Below are positions 45,927 through 53,433 of a DNA stretch of 64,000 nt, in pieces. How positions within the stretch are numbered: the first letter of the stretch is position 1; every line of letters begins with the position of its first letter. Source of the DNA: Micromonospora sp. WMMD961 (GTDB lineage Bacteria > Actinomycetota > Actinomycetes > Mycobacteriales > Micromonosporaceae); contig NZ_JARUBJ010000002.1 of NCBI RefSeq assembly GCF_029626145.1, positions 650,501 through 714,500 on the forward strand, in the 5' to 3' direction. The notes below the pieces were generated by a model. The model ran no database searches. It was not told where the DNA came from and worked only from the letters and a program-made list of their open reading frames with translations. Position numbers and translations under genes: made by a program.

Positions 45927-47185
45927 TGCTCTCCTCTCGAACGGGCCGGATGCGGCGGTGCGATCATCGCATCGCTCACCAGTTGGGCCAGCCAGGTGGC
46001 TCCGGGCAGTCGTAGTGTCCAGCCGACGAACGCCCAGCCGAGGTGAAGGTGTTCGAGTCCGCGGGCGACTGCGGCCACCCCCCGTTCCGTGTGGCCGTCG
46101 CCGCCCACGTACTCCGCCCGCCACAGCACGTGCTCGTGCTCCCGGGCCGCCCGGATCCGCAACCCGACCGGATGCCGCCGGGCCAGCATGCGCCAGGTGG
46201 CCGCGCAGGGCCCGCAGTCGTGGTCCAGCCAGAGCACCGCCGGCGGCTCGGAGGGGTACGGCCGCCAGCGAGGCCACCAGTCGCGTACCTGCCTCCGGTA
46301 GGACCGCCAGGAGTCGCCGTACCGCGCCCGCAGGTCGTGTTGCTCGTGCGGCCCGGCCACCGCCGCGCCGAACGCTGCCGCCGACACCGCCGCGAGGACC
46401 AGGCTGACGCTCCGGGTGACCGCTGCCGTGAACAGCAGCAACACCACGGCGGTGAGCTGCATCGGGTTGGCCAGGTACGCGTACGGCCCGGTGGTGACCA
46501 GACGACGCGGCGGATCCCACGGGTACGGCGTGCCACTGCCCCGGGCGACGAACTCCACGACGGCGGCCACCGCCGGAGCGGCCATCAGCAGGGTCAGCTG
46601 CGCGACGACCAGCATCCCGGTGCGGTTCAGCTCGATCAGCCCGGCCCACGACCCGTCGCCCAGCTCGAAGGCCAGCGTGGGGAGGAACCAGAGCAGCATG
46701 GCGGCGAAGACTCCCACCTGGAGTGACGCCCGCGCGCCCAGGTGCCGGCGGTCGGCGCAGAACCGACCGAGCAGTTGGGCGGGCAACGCCACCACGATCA
46801 GCCCGACCACCTCCCCGACGAGCCAGTGCGGCCCGAGGTCGACCAGCGGGTGCAGCGCCGGCATCGCCACCGCGTCGACCCAGAGCAGCAGACCCAGCGC
46901 GATCGGCAGCGGCAGCACCCGGCGCAGCAGCACCGGCAGCGGACCCCAGAGGGCCGCCCAACCGATCCACAGGTCCACCGGCATCCCCCGGTACGCGCCG
47001 TCGACCGGAGCGAAGGCGTACCAGCCGGCCACGCGGGCGACCTCGTGCAGTGCGGCGATGCCGATCCCGGCGGTCAGGAATGCCAGCAGCCCCGCGGCCC
47101 GCACGGACCGGTTCCGCTCCCGGGCGCCGACGGCCAGCACCGCGGCCAGCGGCAGTGCCAGGCTCAGCCAGCGGGCGACCGTCAC
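45821..47185 (-). CDS. Membrane isoprenylcysteine-methyltransferase-like protein fused to a DCC domain
   Basis: A 454-residue protein. About eight hydrophobic helices fill residues ~1-300. The region around RLVTTGPYAYLANPMQLTAV (~235-254) and LRARYGDSWRSYRRQVRDWW (~290-309) matches the NxxY/H-N-P and C-terminal arginine-rich motifs of the ICMT/PEMT membrane methyltransferase family, which use SAM. A C-terminal DCC (DUF393) domain starts with AVLWLDHDCGPCAATW (thioredoxin-like CxxC relatives). The last ~45 residues lie in the overlap with the TetR gene and look unlike any domain, so the true end may be earlier or a frameshift may exist. The GTG at 47185 overlaps the upstream stop (GTGA). Confidence 0.7.
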   Translation of the reverse strand: MTVARWLSLALPLAAVLAVGARERNRSVRAAGLLAFLTAGIGIAALHEVARVAGWYAFAPVDGAYRGMPVDLWIGWAALWGPLPVLLRRVLPLPIALGLLLWVDAVAMPALHPLVDLGPHWLVGEVVGLIVVALPAQLLGRFCADRRHLGARASLQVGVFAAMLLWFLPTLAFELGDGSWAGLIELNRTGMLVVAQLTLLMAAPAVAAVVEFVARGSGTPYPWDPPRRLVTTGPYAYLANPMQLTAVVLLLFTAAVTRSVSLVLAAVSAAAFGAAVAGPHEQHDLRARYGDSWRSYRRQVRDWWPRWRPYPSEPPAVLWLDHDCGPCAATWRMLARRHPVGLRIRAAREHEHVLWRAEYVGGDGHTERGVAAVARGLEHLHLGWAFVGWTLRLPGATWLAQLVSDAMIAPPHPARSRGEQWPTPSSVSSTVPSPPSASTASPASPPVPSAPPPG

Positions 47186-48078
47186 TCGAACGCCAGCATG
47201 TCGAGAAGGTGCCCGACGCCGGCGCCGAGCAGCACCTGCTGCACCGGGCCGAAGTACCAGGACGGGTCCAGGCCCCGCGTGTAGTCGACCCGGACCCTGA
47301 CCTCGGTGTGCCCGGCGTCGACGGCCCGCCAGCTCAGCTCCGCGTGCTGCCAGGTGAACCAGCGCGCGGTGATGGAGCTGTCCTCGACGAAGCGGAAACC
47401 CACCCTTCCCGGTGCGACGCTCTCCACCTCGGCGAGGAGGTGGCCACCCGGCCCGTGCGCGCTGCCGTGGTAGCCGAACATCCACCGGTCGCCGACGTCG
47501 AGCCCGTCGCCGCTGACCTGCCCGGGAGTGGGCACGCCCAGGAGCCGCAGCGGCACCGACCGGACGTCGGCCGGGCGGGGGCCGGTGGCGAGACGCTCGG
47601 CCACCTGGTCCACCGGGAGCCCGACGACCCGGGTCACCTCGACCCTCTGCTCCGGGTCGACCCGGGGAGCGATGCCACTGCCCTCCAGGCCGGGCAGGAG
47701 CAGCAGGGGTACGGCCACCAGCGCGTACGGGCGGTTGGCGTCCCGCAGGGCGCGGATCAGCGCGGTGGTGCCGTGCGCCACCGCGTAGACCAGCGGGGCG
47801 GCCAGCAGAACGCAGATCGCACCCTCGTGCAGCGCCACCGACGCCATCAGCAGGGCCACCGTGGTGGCCGCGAAGACCTTGCCGTGGGCCGTCTGGCGGG
47901 GTGCCAGCGCGAGGGCGGCGGCCAGCAGCACCGGGAGCGCCACGAAGAGCACCGCGCTGTCCGCGCGGCCCTGGTTGACCACCCCGACGAAGAGGACCAC
48001 CCCGAAGAGCGTGATCAGGCCGGCCAGCGTCCAGTGCGCACTCGTCCGGCGCGGTGCCGGTCCGTCGTCGTCCACCAT
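47182..48078 (-). CDS. Membrane protein with C-terminal SRPBCC-like domain
   Basis: A 298-residue protein. Four hydrophobic helices occupy residues ~16-130 (for example WTLAGLITLFGVVLFVGVV and YALVAVPLLLLPG). A soluble domain (~140-298) follows, patterned like SRPBCC/polyketide-cyclase folds: VTRVVGLPVDQVAE at the start, LLAEVESVAPGRVGFRFVED in the middle, and a long C-terminal helix GPVQQVLLGAGVGHLLDMLA. SRPBCC domains bind hydrophobic ligands. It is the first gene of the TetR-controlled operon; two palindromic operators lie directly upstream. Function unknown. Confidence 0.7.
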   Translation of the reverse strand: MVDDDGPAPRRTSAHWTLAGLITLFGVVLFVGVVNQGRADSAVLFVALPVLLAAALALAPRQTAHGKVFAATTVALLMASVALHEGAICVLLAAPLVYAVAHGTTALIRALRDANRPYALVAVPLLLLPGLEGSGIAPRVDPEQRVEVTRVVGLPVDQVAERLATGPRPADVRSVPLRLLGVPTPGQVSGDGLDVGDRWMFGYHGSAHGPGGHLLAEVESVAPGRVGFRFVEDSSITARWFTWQHAELSWRAVDAGHTEVRVRVDYTRGLDPSWYFGPVQQVLLGAGVGHLLDMLAFE

Positions 48079-48094
48079 GCGAATCTCCCCCGTC

Positions 48095-48143
48095 TTGAGC
48101 GGTCGCTCAAACGGAGCGTACGGCTATTTGAGCGAACGCTCAA
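48095..48143 (-). promoter_or_regulatory. Twin TetR-type operators
   Basis: TTGAGCGGTCGCTCAA (48095-48110) and TTGAGCGAACGCTCAA (48128-48143) share the same 7-bp arms around a 2-base centre. Their centres are 33 bases apart, about three helical turns. They lie 17 to 65 bases upstream of the first gene of the operon that ends with a TetR gene, so they are the likely autoregulatory sites. The symmetry is read directly; the binding protein is inferred. Confidence 0.75.
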
Positions 48144-48305
48144 CCCCGTGGTCGGGCAGGGGAGGCATCCTGAATCGGATAGATGACACTCGACGTCGGG
48201 CGGAGTGGGGTCGACGGGCTGAATCAGGCCGGGGCGGTAGCCGCACGCGCCGCCGAACGGGCCTGGTCAGGTGATGGTCGAGCGTGGGCCGCTGGACTGG
48301 CCTGG

Positions 48306-49112
48306 TCAGGCGGTGGTCGTGGCCGTGCGGGTCCGACGGTGCCGGCCGTACCAGGCGATGCCGATGGCCACGCCCACACCGACGCCGAGCGCTGCCGCAG
48401 CCACCGGTACCGCGGGTCGCTCCCGCAGGCGGCGGCCCAGCGGGATCGGGTGCCGGAACTCCAGCACCGGCCACGCGTTCTCCGAAGCCAGCTTGCGCAG
48501 CTGCCGATCCGGGTTGACCACGCTCGGGTGGCCGACACACTCCAGCAAAGGACGATCGCTGTACGAGTCGGAGTAGGCGTACGAGTCGGCCAGGTCGTAG
48601 TCCCGGGCTGCCGCCAACTCGCTGACGGCCTCGACCTTGCTCGGGCCGGCCGCGTAGAACTCGACCTCACCGCTGTACCGGCCATCGCGAACCGTCATCC
48701 GGGTGGCGATCACGTCGGTGACCCCGAGCAACTCGCCGATCGGCCGGACCATCTCCTCGCCCGACGCCGACACCAGCACCACGTCCCGCCCCGCCGCTTG
48801 GTGCTCCTCGATCAGGGCGGCGGCCTCGGCGTACACGTAAGGGTTGATCAGCTCGTGCAGTGTCTCCGCGACGATCTGGCGGACCTGCTCCACCTGCCAG
48901 CCCTTGCAGAGCGCGGCCAGGTAGTCCCGTGTTCGGGCCATGGTCTGCTCGTCGGTGCCGCCCAGCCGGAACATCAGCTGCGCGTACGCCGACTTGACCA
49001 CGTCACGCCGGGTGATCAGCCCGTCCCGGTAGAACGGCCGACCAAACGCCAGGGCGCTCGACTTGGCGATGACGGTCTTGTCCAGATCGAAGAAAGCGGC
49101 ACTTCGGCCCAC
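48306..49112 (-). CDS. HAD-IB family phosphatase with C-terminal membrane anchor
   Basis: A 268-residue HAD hydrolase of subfamily IB (SerB/CicA-like). Motif I is FFDLDKTV (nucleophile D9), motif II VSASGEEM, motif III GPSKVEAV and motif IV YSDSYSD. Residues ~233-253 (VAAAALGVGVGVAIGIAWYG) form a membrane helix followed by a basic end. In actinomycetes this gene lies next to ssd and the Tad locus and has been linked to morphological differentiation. Here the island at 49.4-55.6 kb and several other genes separate them. The GTG at 49112 has only a weak ribosome site. A 21-bp direct repeat (48260 and 48299) lies at its 3' end. Confidence 0.87.
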   Translation of the reverse strand: MGRSAAFFDLDKTVIAKSSALAFGRPFYRDGLITRRDVVKSAYAQLMFRLGGTDEQTMARTRDYLAALCKGWQVEQVRQIVAETLHELINPYVYAEAAALIEEHQAAGRDVVLVSASGEEMVRPIGELLGVTDVIATRMTVRDGRYSGEVEFYAAGPSKVEAVSELAAARDYDLADSYAYSDSYSDRPLLECVGHPSVVNPDRQLRKLASENAWPVLEFRHPIPLGRRLRERPAVPVAAAALGVGVGVAIGIAWYGRHRRTRTATTTA

Positions 49113-49414
49113 GGCGCGAAAGTCTAGCCGGATGGTCTATCGTCGGCGGGTGCCCGGGGTCAGGCCACCCCTCACACCTGCGGGCAAGCAGCACCATCTC
49201 CGCTCCGCGTGATCGCGCTCACACTCTGCGAGGAGATTTTCGCGGTGAGTGGAGCAGGCACCACTCGACGTGACGGGCGCGCTCAGGCAAACTTGTCCCT
49301 ACGACGAGCTTTCACATAGCCGAAAACAGGCAGACGCTCGGCGGTTGCACCCCCCGTGACCGCTGAGTGGTTCGGCTCGACCCCCCCGGAGCCGAACCTT
49401 CGACGACCCCCGTC
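49113..49414 (+). other. Intergenic stretch with tandem hairpins; possible small transcript
   Basis: No recognised gene. The end holds two hairpins in tandem: GGTTCGGCTC/GAGCCGAACC (49369-49398) and the strong terminator GACGACCCCCGTC/GACGGGGGTCGTC (49402-49434), followed by CCCTTT. Such a terminator on the plus strand implies a transcript entering from the left, perhaps a small RNA or a short leader peptide (a GTG at 49357 opens a 44-codon frame beginning VTAEWFGSTPPEP). No tRNA could be folded here. Confidence 0.4.
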
Positions 49415-49434
49415 TCCCCCCGACGGGGGTCGTC
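49402..49434 (+). terminator. Terminator hairpin overlapping the island's left repeat
   Basis: A perfect 13-bp stem with a 7-base TCCCCCC loop is followed by CCCTTT. Its right half belongs to the 26-bp direct repeat that recurs at 55583, so the recombination core lies within a terminator. Confidence 0.75.
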
Positions 49435-49440
49435 CCTTTC
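49415..49440. repeat. Left 26-bp direct repeat (attL-like)
   Basis: Identical over 26 bp to 55583-55608 (starting TCCCCCCGACGGGGG), and GGGAGCGCT follows in both copies after one or two differing bases. Eighty bases inside, AGGCAGCAGAG is repeated in tandem (49521-49542, period 11), matched by a similar pair near the right copy. The arrangement resembles attL/attR of a tyrosine-recombinase element. Confidence 0.65.
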
Positions 49441-49716
49441 TGGGAGCGCTACGCCGCCGCAGCTCACAGGTCATCCTCCGGCTCGTCTAGACCGTCTAGG
49501 GACGGTGTTTCTGCGGCCAGAGGCAGCAGAGAGGCAGCAGAGCCGTCGAATGCCTCCAGGACGCGGGCGGCGTAGTCGTCCGGGCTCGTCCGGAGATCGA
49601 GGACCCGAACCAGCCCGGTCGCGGTGTACTACTCGTTGAAGTTCCGCCGAGCGGTCAGGCACCTCACATGGTGGACAACATCTACTACGGGCGGGCCGAC
49701 CGGGCGAAAATGCGGC
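49441..49716. other. Left island margin, no gene; arm-type repeats
   Basis: Apart from the AGGCAGCAGAG tandem pair at 49521-49542 no feature is supported. Short open frames here lack ribosome sites and family resemblance. Confidence 0.4.
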
Positions 49717-50130
49717 TCAGTGACCATCTGGTCCGGTCGTCATGTCGGCACAGCAGAGAGCATCGGTCACTGCCGTTTCTTCCCGAACGAACTCGGCGGC
49801 CAGGTCCTCACCGAGCCCACGTTCGTCGGCTTCCAACCAGGCGCAGGAGTGATGAGCGACCAGGGCAGCGATGCGCTCGTTGAAGCGTTCACGACGGAGC
49901 CAGCGGCCACCATCGAGCGAGTGGAAGCCGGTGTCGACCAGGTCTGGGCTGTAACCCACGTCGTGTAGCCAGGCCGCCGCTACGAGTACCTCGCGATCCT
50001 CGCTCGGGACTGCCCCGCTGAGCCGGTCCGCCTTGGCGGCGACTGCCTGGACGTGACTCCACCGACGGGGTAGCTGCGTCTCCAGCAGGTGTCGCGCAAC
50101 TTCCTGGGCGGTGTCGATGAGGGCGGCCAT
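49717..50130 (-). CDS. HD-domain phosphohydrolase-like protein
   Basis: A 137-residue protein of the HD superfamily, metal-dependent phosphohydrolases. H26 (RWSHVQAV), the H56-D57 pair (AAWLHDVGYSP) and HSLDGGRWL supply the expected metal ligands, followed by a helix with AALVAHHSC. It is a single-domain, small version; the substrate may be a nucleotide or another phosphorylated metabolite. The ATG at 50130 is chosen where similarity begins. It is the first gene inside the island. The codon pattern is only slightly less GC-biased than the core genes. Confidence 0.75.
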   Translation of the reverse strand: MAALIDTAQEVARHLLETQLPRRWSHVQAVAAKADRLSGAVPSEDREVLVAAAWLHDVGYSPDLVDTGFHSLDGGRWLRRERFNERIAALVAHHSCAWLEADERGLGEDLAAEFVREETAVTDALCCADMTTGPDGH

Positions 50131-50210
50131 GACGCCAGGGTACGGAGCGACCACCTTGGCTCGCCATCCCGTGACCAGCAGACCGACGAGAGGAGGACGG
50201 CCGGCTGCCG

Positions 50211-51183
50211 TGTCTAGTCCCACCACATGCTTGACGGATCCGTCCCAGCACATGCTTGACGGCCTAGAAACCTCCCGCGGCTGCCGATGAAGCTCAACCC
50301 CGCCTAGCATCGCCTGATGAGTGGAGTGCCGCCAGTCCCCGTAACCATGCAGCAGGACTGCAACGGCCCTGCCGATGCCTGGCTACTTCCCCGATTGCAG
50401 ATGCGGCTGCGACCGGTCGATGCGCCCATCCACACCCCGCAAGCGAAGCTGGGTGGCCAACCCGTATGGCTCGAGCCACCCACCTGGCCGCTGTCTCGCA
50501 GCCTGGGAACGCCCATGATGTTCGTCGGCCAGATCCCCATCCCCGGTGAACCAACGAGTCTCGCCTACCTGTTCGTCACCGACGATCCTCAGGGCGCCGC
50601 CGAGACTTTCGACGCTGAGGCCGGCGAGAACGCGCTCCTGGTTCAACCCGGCGGGCGTATCCCACCCTTCATCGTCGCGACCGACACGGCCACCGGTCCG
50701 TCCCTGTGGCGACGGGGCATGACATGGGACGAGCACGTAGGCGTCGAACTCGCGGTGGACCTGGTCCCGCCGGCTCCGGCAGCCGAGGCAGCTCTGGATG
50801 CGGATATCGAACGCCAAGAGGCCGAACGGGCAGGCGTACTGCTGGACCTCCCCGACACTGTCGATGCAGATGCCAGCGCGCTCCCGTCCTACAGCTACGT
50901 CGGCGGCAAGGCCCACCTATGGCAGGGCGACCTTCAGGGAGTACCGGCCGACTGGCGGTTCCACTTCCAGCTCGACGGCGGAGAAGGTCAAGGACCCGAT
51001 GACCCCTACGCCCTCAACTTCGGCGGAGGAACCGGATACGGCTTCCTCTCTCCCGACCTCCGCGAAGGCCGCTTCTTCTGGGATTGCGTCTGACGCCCAC
51101 GGCAACCCGACAACCGGTGCCCGGCGCGATCTTGTCAAGCATCTGGTGGGACGCGAGTGTCAAGCATGTCCCGTGACGGGACA
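50211..51183. mobile_element. 973-bp transposon-like unit with paired-repeat inverted ends, no transposase
   Basis: Both ends begin TGTC when read inward. The left end carries two tandem copies of TCCCANCACATGCTTGACGG (50218-50237 and 50243-50262, period 25). The right end carries two inverted copies built on GTCAAGCAT (51134-51151 and 51159-51176, again period 25). GCCG flanks both outer ends (50207-50210 and 51184-51187), a possible 4-bp target duplication. Inside lies only the DUF1963 gene. Ends with double subterminal repeats resemble those of actinobacterial IS481/IS3-like elements, so this looks like a non-autonomous element mobilised in trans; family assignment is inference. Confidence 0.6.
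50317..51093 (+). CDS. DUF1963 (YwqG-like) protein
   Basis: A 258-residue soluble protein. The segment KLGGQPVWLEPPTWPLSRS (residues ~45-63), MMFVGQIPIP next, YLFVTDD and later the Gly-rich FGGGTGYGFLSPDLREGRFFWDCV end match the DUF1963/YwqG family, whose members often sit among polymorphic-toxin immunity genes; biochemical function is unknown. It is the only gene between the inverted ends of the 50211-51183 unit. The ATG at 50317 has no clear Shine-Dalgarno. Confidence 0.75.
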   Translation: MSGVPPVPVTMQQDCNGPADAWLLPRLQMRLRPVDAPIHTPQAKLGGQPVWLEPPTWPLSRSLGTPMMFVGQIPIPGEPTSLAYLFVTDDPQGAAETFDAEAGENALLVQPGGRIPPFIVATDTATGPSLWRRGMTWDEHVGVELAVDLVPPAPAAEAALDADIERQEAERAGVLLDLPDTVDADASALPSYSYVGGKAHLWQGDLQGVPADWRFHFQLDGGEGQGPDDPYALNFGGGTGYGFLSPDLREGRFFWDCV

Positions 51184-51774
51184 GCCGGCCGGCTGCCGGC
51201 CCCGTTCAAAGTTTCTGTACGTCTTCAAGGCGGCCCGCAACGGGCCGCACGCGCCGCCGCCTGGGCGCGCGTCCGTCGCTCCGCTGGCGCTCCGACTCCG
51301 GCCACGCAGAACGCCCGGCGGCTGGCGCGGAGAGCGGGAAGCCCAGGGCCGCCGCAGACGGGGCGGGTGTGAGAGTGGTGAAGGTTCGCCGCCGGCAGCC
51401 GGCCGCGCCGCGCCCGAGCGACGCGGCGCAGGGAAGCGCACGCCGGGTCCGCGCGGCGGGGTCGCGGGTGGCGAACCGGTCGCGGTTACTGCGCCTCCGG
51501 CGGGGGCGCTCCGGCTCCAGGATGGTCGGGGCTCCGTCGGCGGGTCGCGGTCCGTGGGTGGTTGCGCGGGCCATCCCGCCAGCCGCCGACCCGGGCGAGC
51601 CGAGCAGACCGCCGCCCGGCCCGCCAGCGTCCGAACCTGTGTCAAGGTCCGCTTGACGTGGCGGACCGGGCGGCGGCCCGCTCCCCAGGAGGGCGGGTCG
51701 ACGGCAGACGGGATGGCATACCTGGTTGTGCTCCGGTGTAGCGCTCCACTTGACCGGACCAGCACCATCGAACC
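51184..51774. other. Very GC-rich stretch without a supported gene
   Basis: Several overlapping frames on both strands are open only because the stretch is extremely GC-rich; none has a credible start site or recognisable protein. It contains the hairpin GCGGCCCG/CGGGCCGC (51229-51247) and GTCAAG/CTTGAC (51641-51656), which echoes the GTCAAGCAT repeats of the neighbouring element. It may be decayed mobile DNA. Confidence 0.4.
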
Positions 51775-52326
51775 GTGCAGACTCCACTCTGGGTTCCACT
51801 GGTCGTGGCGGTGATCGGCGTACTAGGAACTGTAGCTGCGGGTGTGGCGGGTGTGCTCATCACACAACGCCGGTCAGATCGGCGAGACGACAAGACTTGG
51901 CAACGTGATCGTCAGCGAGAGCGGGAACGCTGGGCTCGCGAGGACGAAGATCGAACATTCGAGCACCGACGGGAGTCATATGTCAGCTTCTACGAGTCCC
52001 TCAAGGTCATGGCGCTGATGGCCTACGAGAAGGGCTACGGATTCCACGCCGAACCTGAACTGCCTCGCGACTGGAACAGGCAGACCTTCGCGCACCTGAA
52101 CCGTCTAAGGATCTATGGAAGGCCGGCCGTGGCCATGGCAGCAGCTACAGCGTACAACGCGGCTTGGAGGTGGGGTCAGTACTGCAAGCACGACGACCTT
52201 GACGATCCGATGTTTCACGACGGTCAGGAACGATACGACGAAGCTGAGTTTAAACTGCTCCTAATGATCCGTGAGGATCTGGGGATTCCTGGCGACACCG
52301 AAGGTGCAGTGGAGGGACTCGCGTAG
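51775..52326 (+). CDS. Hypothetical membrane-anchored protein
   Basis: A 183-residue protein. One N-terminal membrane helix (WVPLVVAVIGVLGTVAAGVAG, residues ~6-26) is followed by a highly charged Arg/Asp/Glu-rich helix (~32-66) and a helical C-terminal part. This plan (short anchor, charged coil, cytosolic helical tail) is common among actinobacterial hypotheticals near mobile DNA; no family was recognised. The GTG at 51775 lacks a strong ribosome site. GC is lower than in core genes. Confidence 0.6.
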   Translation: MQTPLWVPLVVAVIGVLGTVAAGVAGVLITQRRSDRRDDKTWQRDRQRERERWAREDEDRTFEHRRESYVSFYESLKVMALMAYEKGYGFHAEPELPRDWNRQTFAHLNRLRIYGRPAVAMAAATAYNAAWRWGQYCKHDDLDDPMFHDGQERYDEAEFKLLLMIREDLGIPGDTEGAVEGLA

Positions 52327-52374
52327 CTGAGTGACTAACCGGGTGACGACCGGCGCGGATAAGATCGGACGTGC
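52325..52374. repeat. 50-bp imperfect direct repeat, left copy
   Basis: It matches 53673-53722 at about 40 of 50 positions without gaps: both start AGCTGAGTGACTAAC, continue GTGACGACCG and end CGGACGTGC. The two copies flank the HEPN gene. Confidence 0.65.
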
Positions 52375-52527
52375 ATGGACACTGGCGCACCGGGCGGGCA
52401 GGTCAATCCTACAAATCGCGCAGCTTATCACCGGTCGATCAATCCTTCGGGAGGAAGAAGTCAACTCCTGATAGTGAGACAACTGTCAGTTGCGCGCGTA
52501 CCACGATTGCAACATCATGACGCACGC

Positions 52528-53433
52528 CTAGTCTTCAGGCGTCTGATTCTGATAAAACCATACTTTCGGATTGTGTAGATATTTGTCGCTCTGATTCGAG
52601 TATGGTTTTTCGGTCCAGATCGGAGGATCGTTGGCGAACTTTGCGTACGTTGGGACAATTTCTCCAACAGTGAGAGACCTCGGAAGAAGTATCCTGTATT
52701 CGGAGCCTTGAGCATTGAGACAGAAAGAAAGAATCGAGGGCAGGCTACTTTTGTAGGTGTTCAGCAGCGCAGCTACGTTCACCCAGTCTCGGTCATGTCG
52801 CTCAACAGGCAGACAAACGAGTTCGTACACGTTCTGATTCATCGAGACAAAGGCTTGATAGTCGGACGCTGTCATCAACGAAACGCCTACTTTGTCGCGC
52901 AACTCCTCGATCAGCGGGTGTCCTTCACTCTCGTCCAAGATCTCACCATAGCCGTACAGCGTCTCCATCTTGAAGCGGTGTATACCGGCCTCAAACGAAG
53001 CGCACAGCCCTGCAAGAATGACACTTGTAGTAGGGGTCAAGGCGCGGTTGTGGGCAAGCATGTTACGAATTTCGTTCAGCTCTAGCAGTTTGGAACTAAG
53101 GGCATCCTTGGGCAGGCTTAGAATTCGCTGCACAAAGGGCCAAATTTCCTCGTCCAGCAGCAGGCGGCGCAACTCTTTATGCATTGTCAGCCAAATCAGG
53201 TTGTCGTCCGACTCGGCATTCAGATAGATGCGACCACCGTTAGCCTCCACGCGACCTCGCAGCGCACCCCGGAGTTGAGGATCAATGTGCGATGGCCAGG
53301 CTGTGCCGTACTTGTTCATATATGCGGCGAGGGTTATTCGCCTTAGCCAGTTCTCAATTCTGTAGATGGCACGATATGCTTCGACATTTACGGTAGGGAG
53401 AGGAATGTCATCGCCAAACGTTACGTCGATCAA
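52528..53433 (-). CDS. HEPN-domain (Swt1-like) putative ribonuclease
   Basis: A 301-residue protein. Residues ~18-135 follow the Swt1-type HEPN plan: an aromatic/Leu-rich first helix (YRAIYRIENWLRRITLAAYM), YGTAWPSHIDPQLRGAL, a loop, WPFVQRILSL and then LNEIRNMLAHNRALTPTTS, whose R123-N-M-L-A-H128 is the RX4H ribonuclease signature. The C-terminal ~160 residues are unassigned. It starts with TTG (53433) after a clear GGAGGAACGG site. GC content (~50%) is far below the surrounding DNA, indicating recent acquisition. HEPN nucleases serve as toxins or phage-defence effectors; no adjacent antitoxin gene is evident, and that role is inferred. Confidence 0.65.
   Translation of the reverse strand: MIDVTFGDDIPLPTVNVEAYRAIYRIENWLRRITLAAYMNKYGTAWPSHIDPQLRGALRGRVEANGGRIYLNAESDDNLIWLTMHKELRRLLLDEEIWPFVQRILSLPKDALSSKLLELNEIRNMLAHNRALTPTTSVILAGLCASFEAGIHRFKMETLYGYGEILDESEGHPLIEELRDKVGVSLMTASDYQAFVSMNQNVYELVCLPVERHDRDWVNVAALLNTYKSSLPSILSFCLNAQGSEYRILLPRSLTVGEIVPTYAKFANDPPIWTEKPYSNQSDKYLHNPKVWFYQNQTPED

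Noticed and set aside
48260..48319. 21-bp direct repeat (GGCCTGGTCAGG...) at the 3' end of the HAD-IB gene
   Set aside because: Two imperfect copies only, no symmetry, one partly inside coding sequence; too little to assign a role.
49200..49414. tRNA or tmRNA as the island's integration site
   Set aside because: No acceptor stem, T-arm (GGTTCGANTCC) or CCA-type end could be found; the hairpin GGTTCGGCTC/GAGCCGAACC is too long and wrongly placed.
51160..51799. Overlapping ~200-codon minus-strand frames
   Set aside because: Extreme GC content keeps all frames open; no ribosome site, no credible protein pattern, and they run into the end of the mobile unit.
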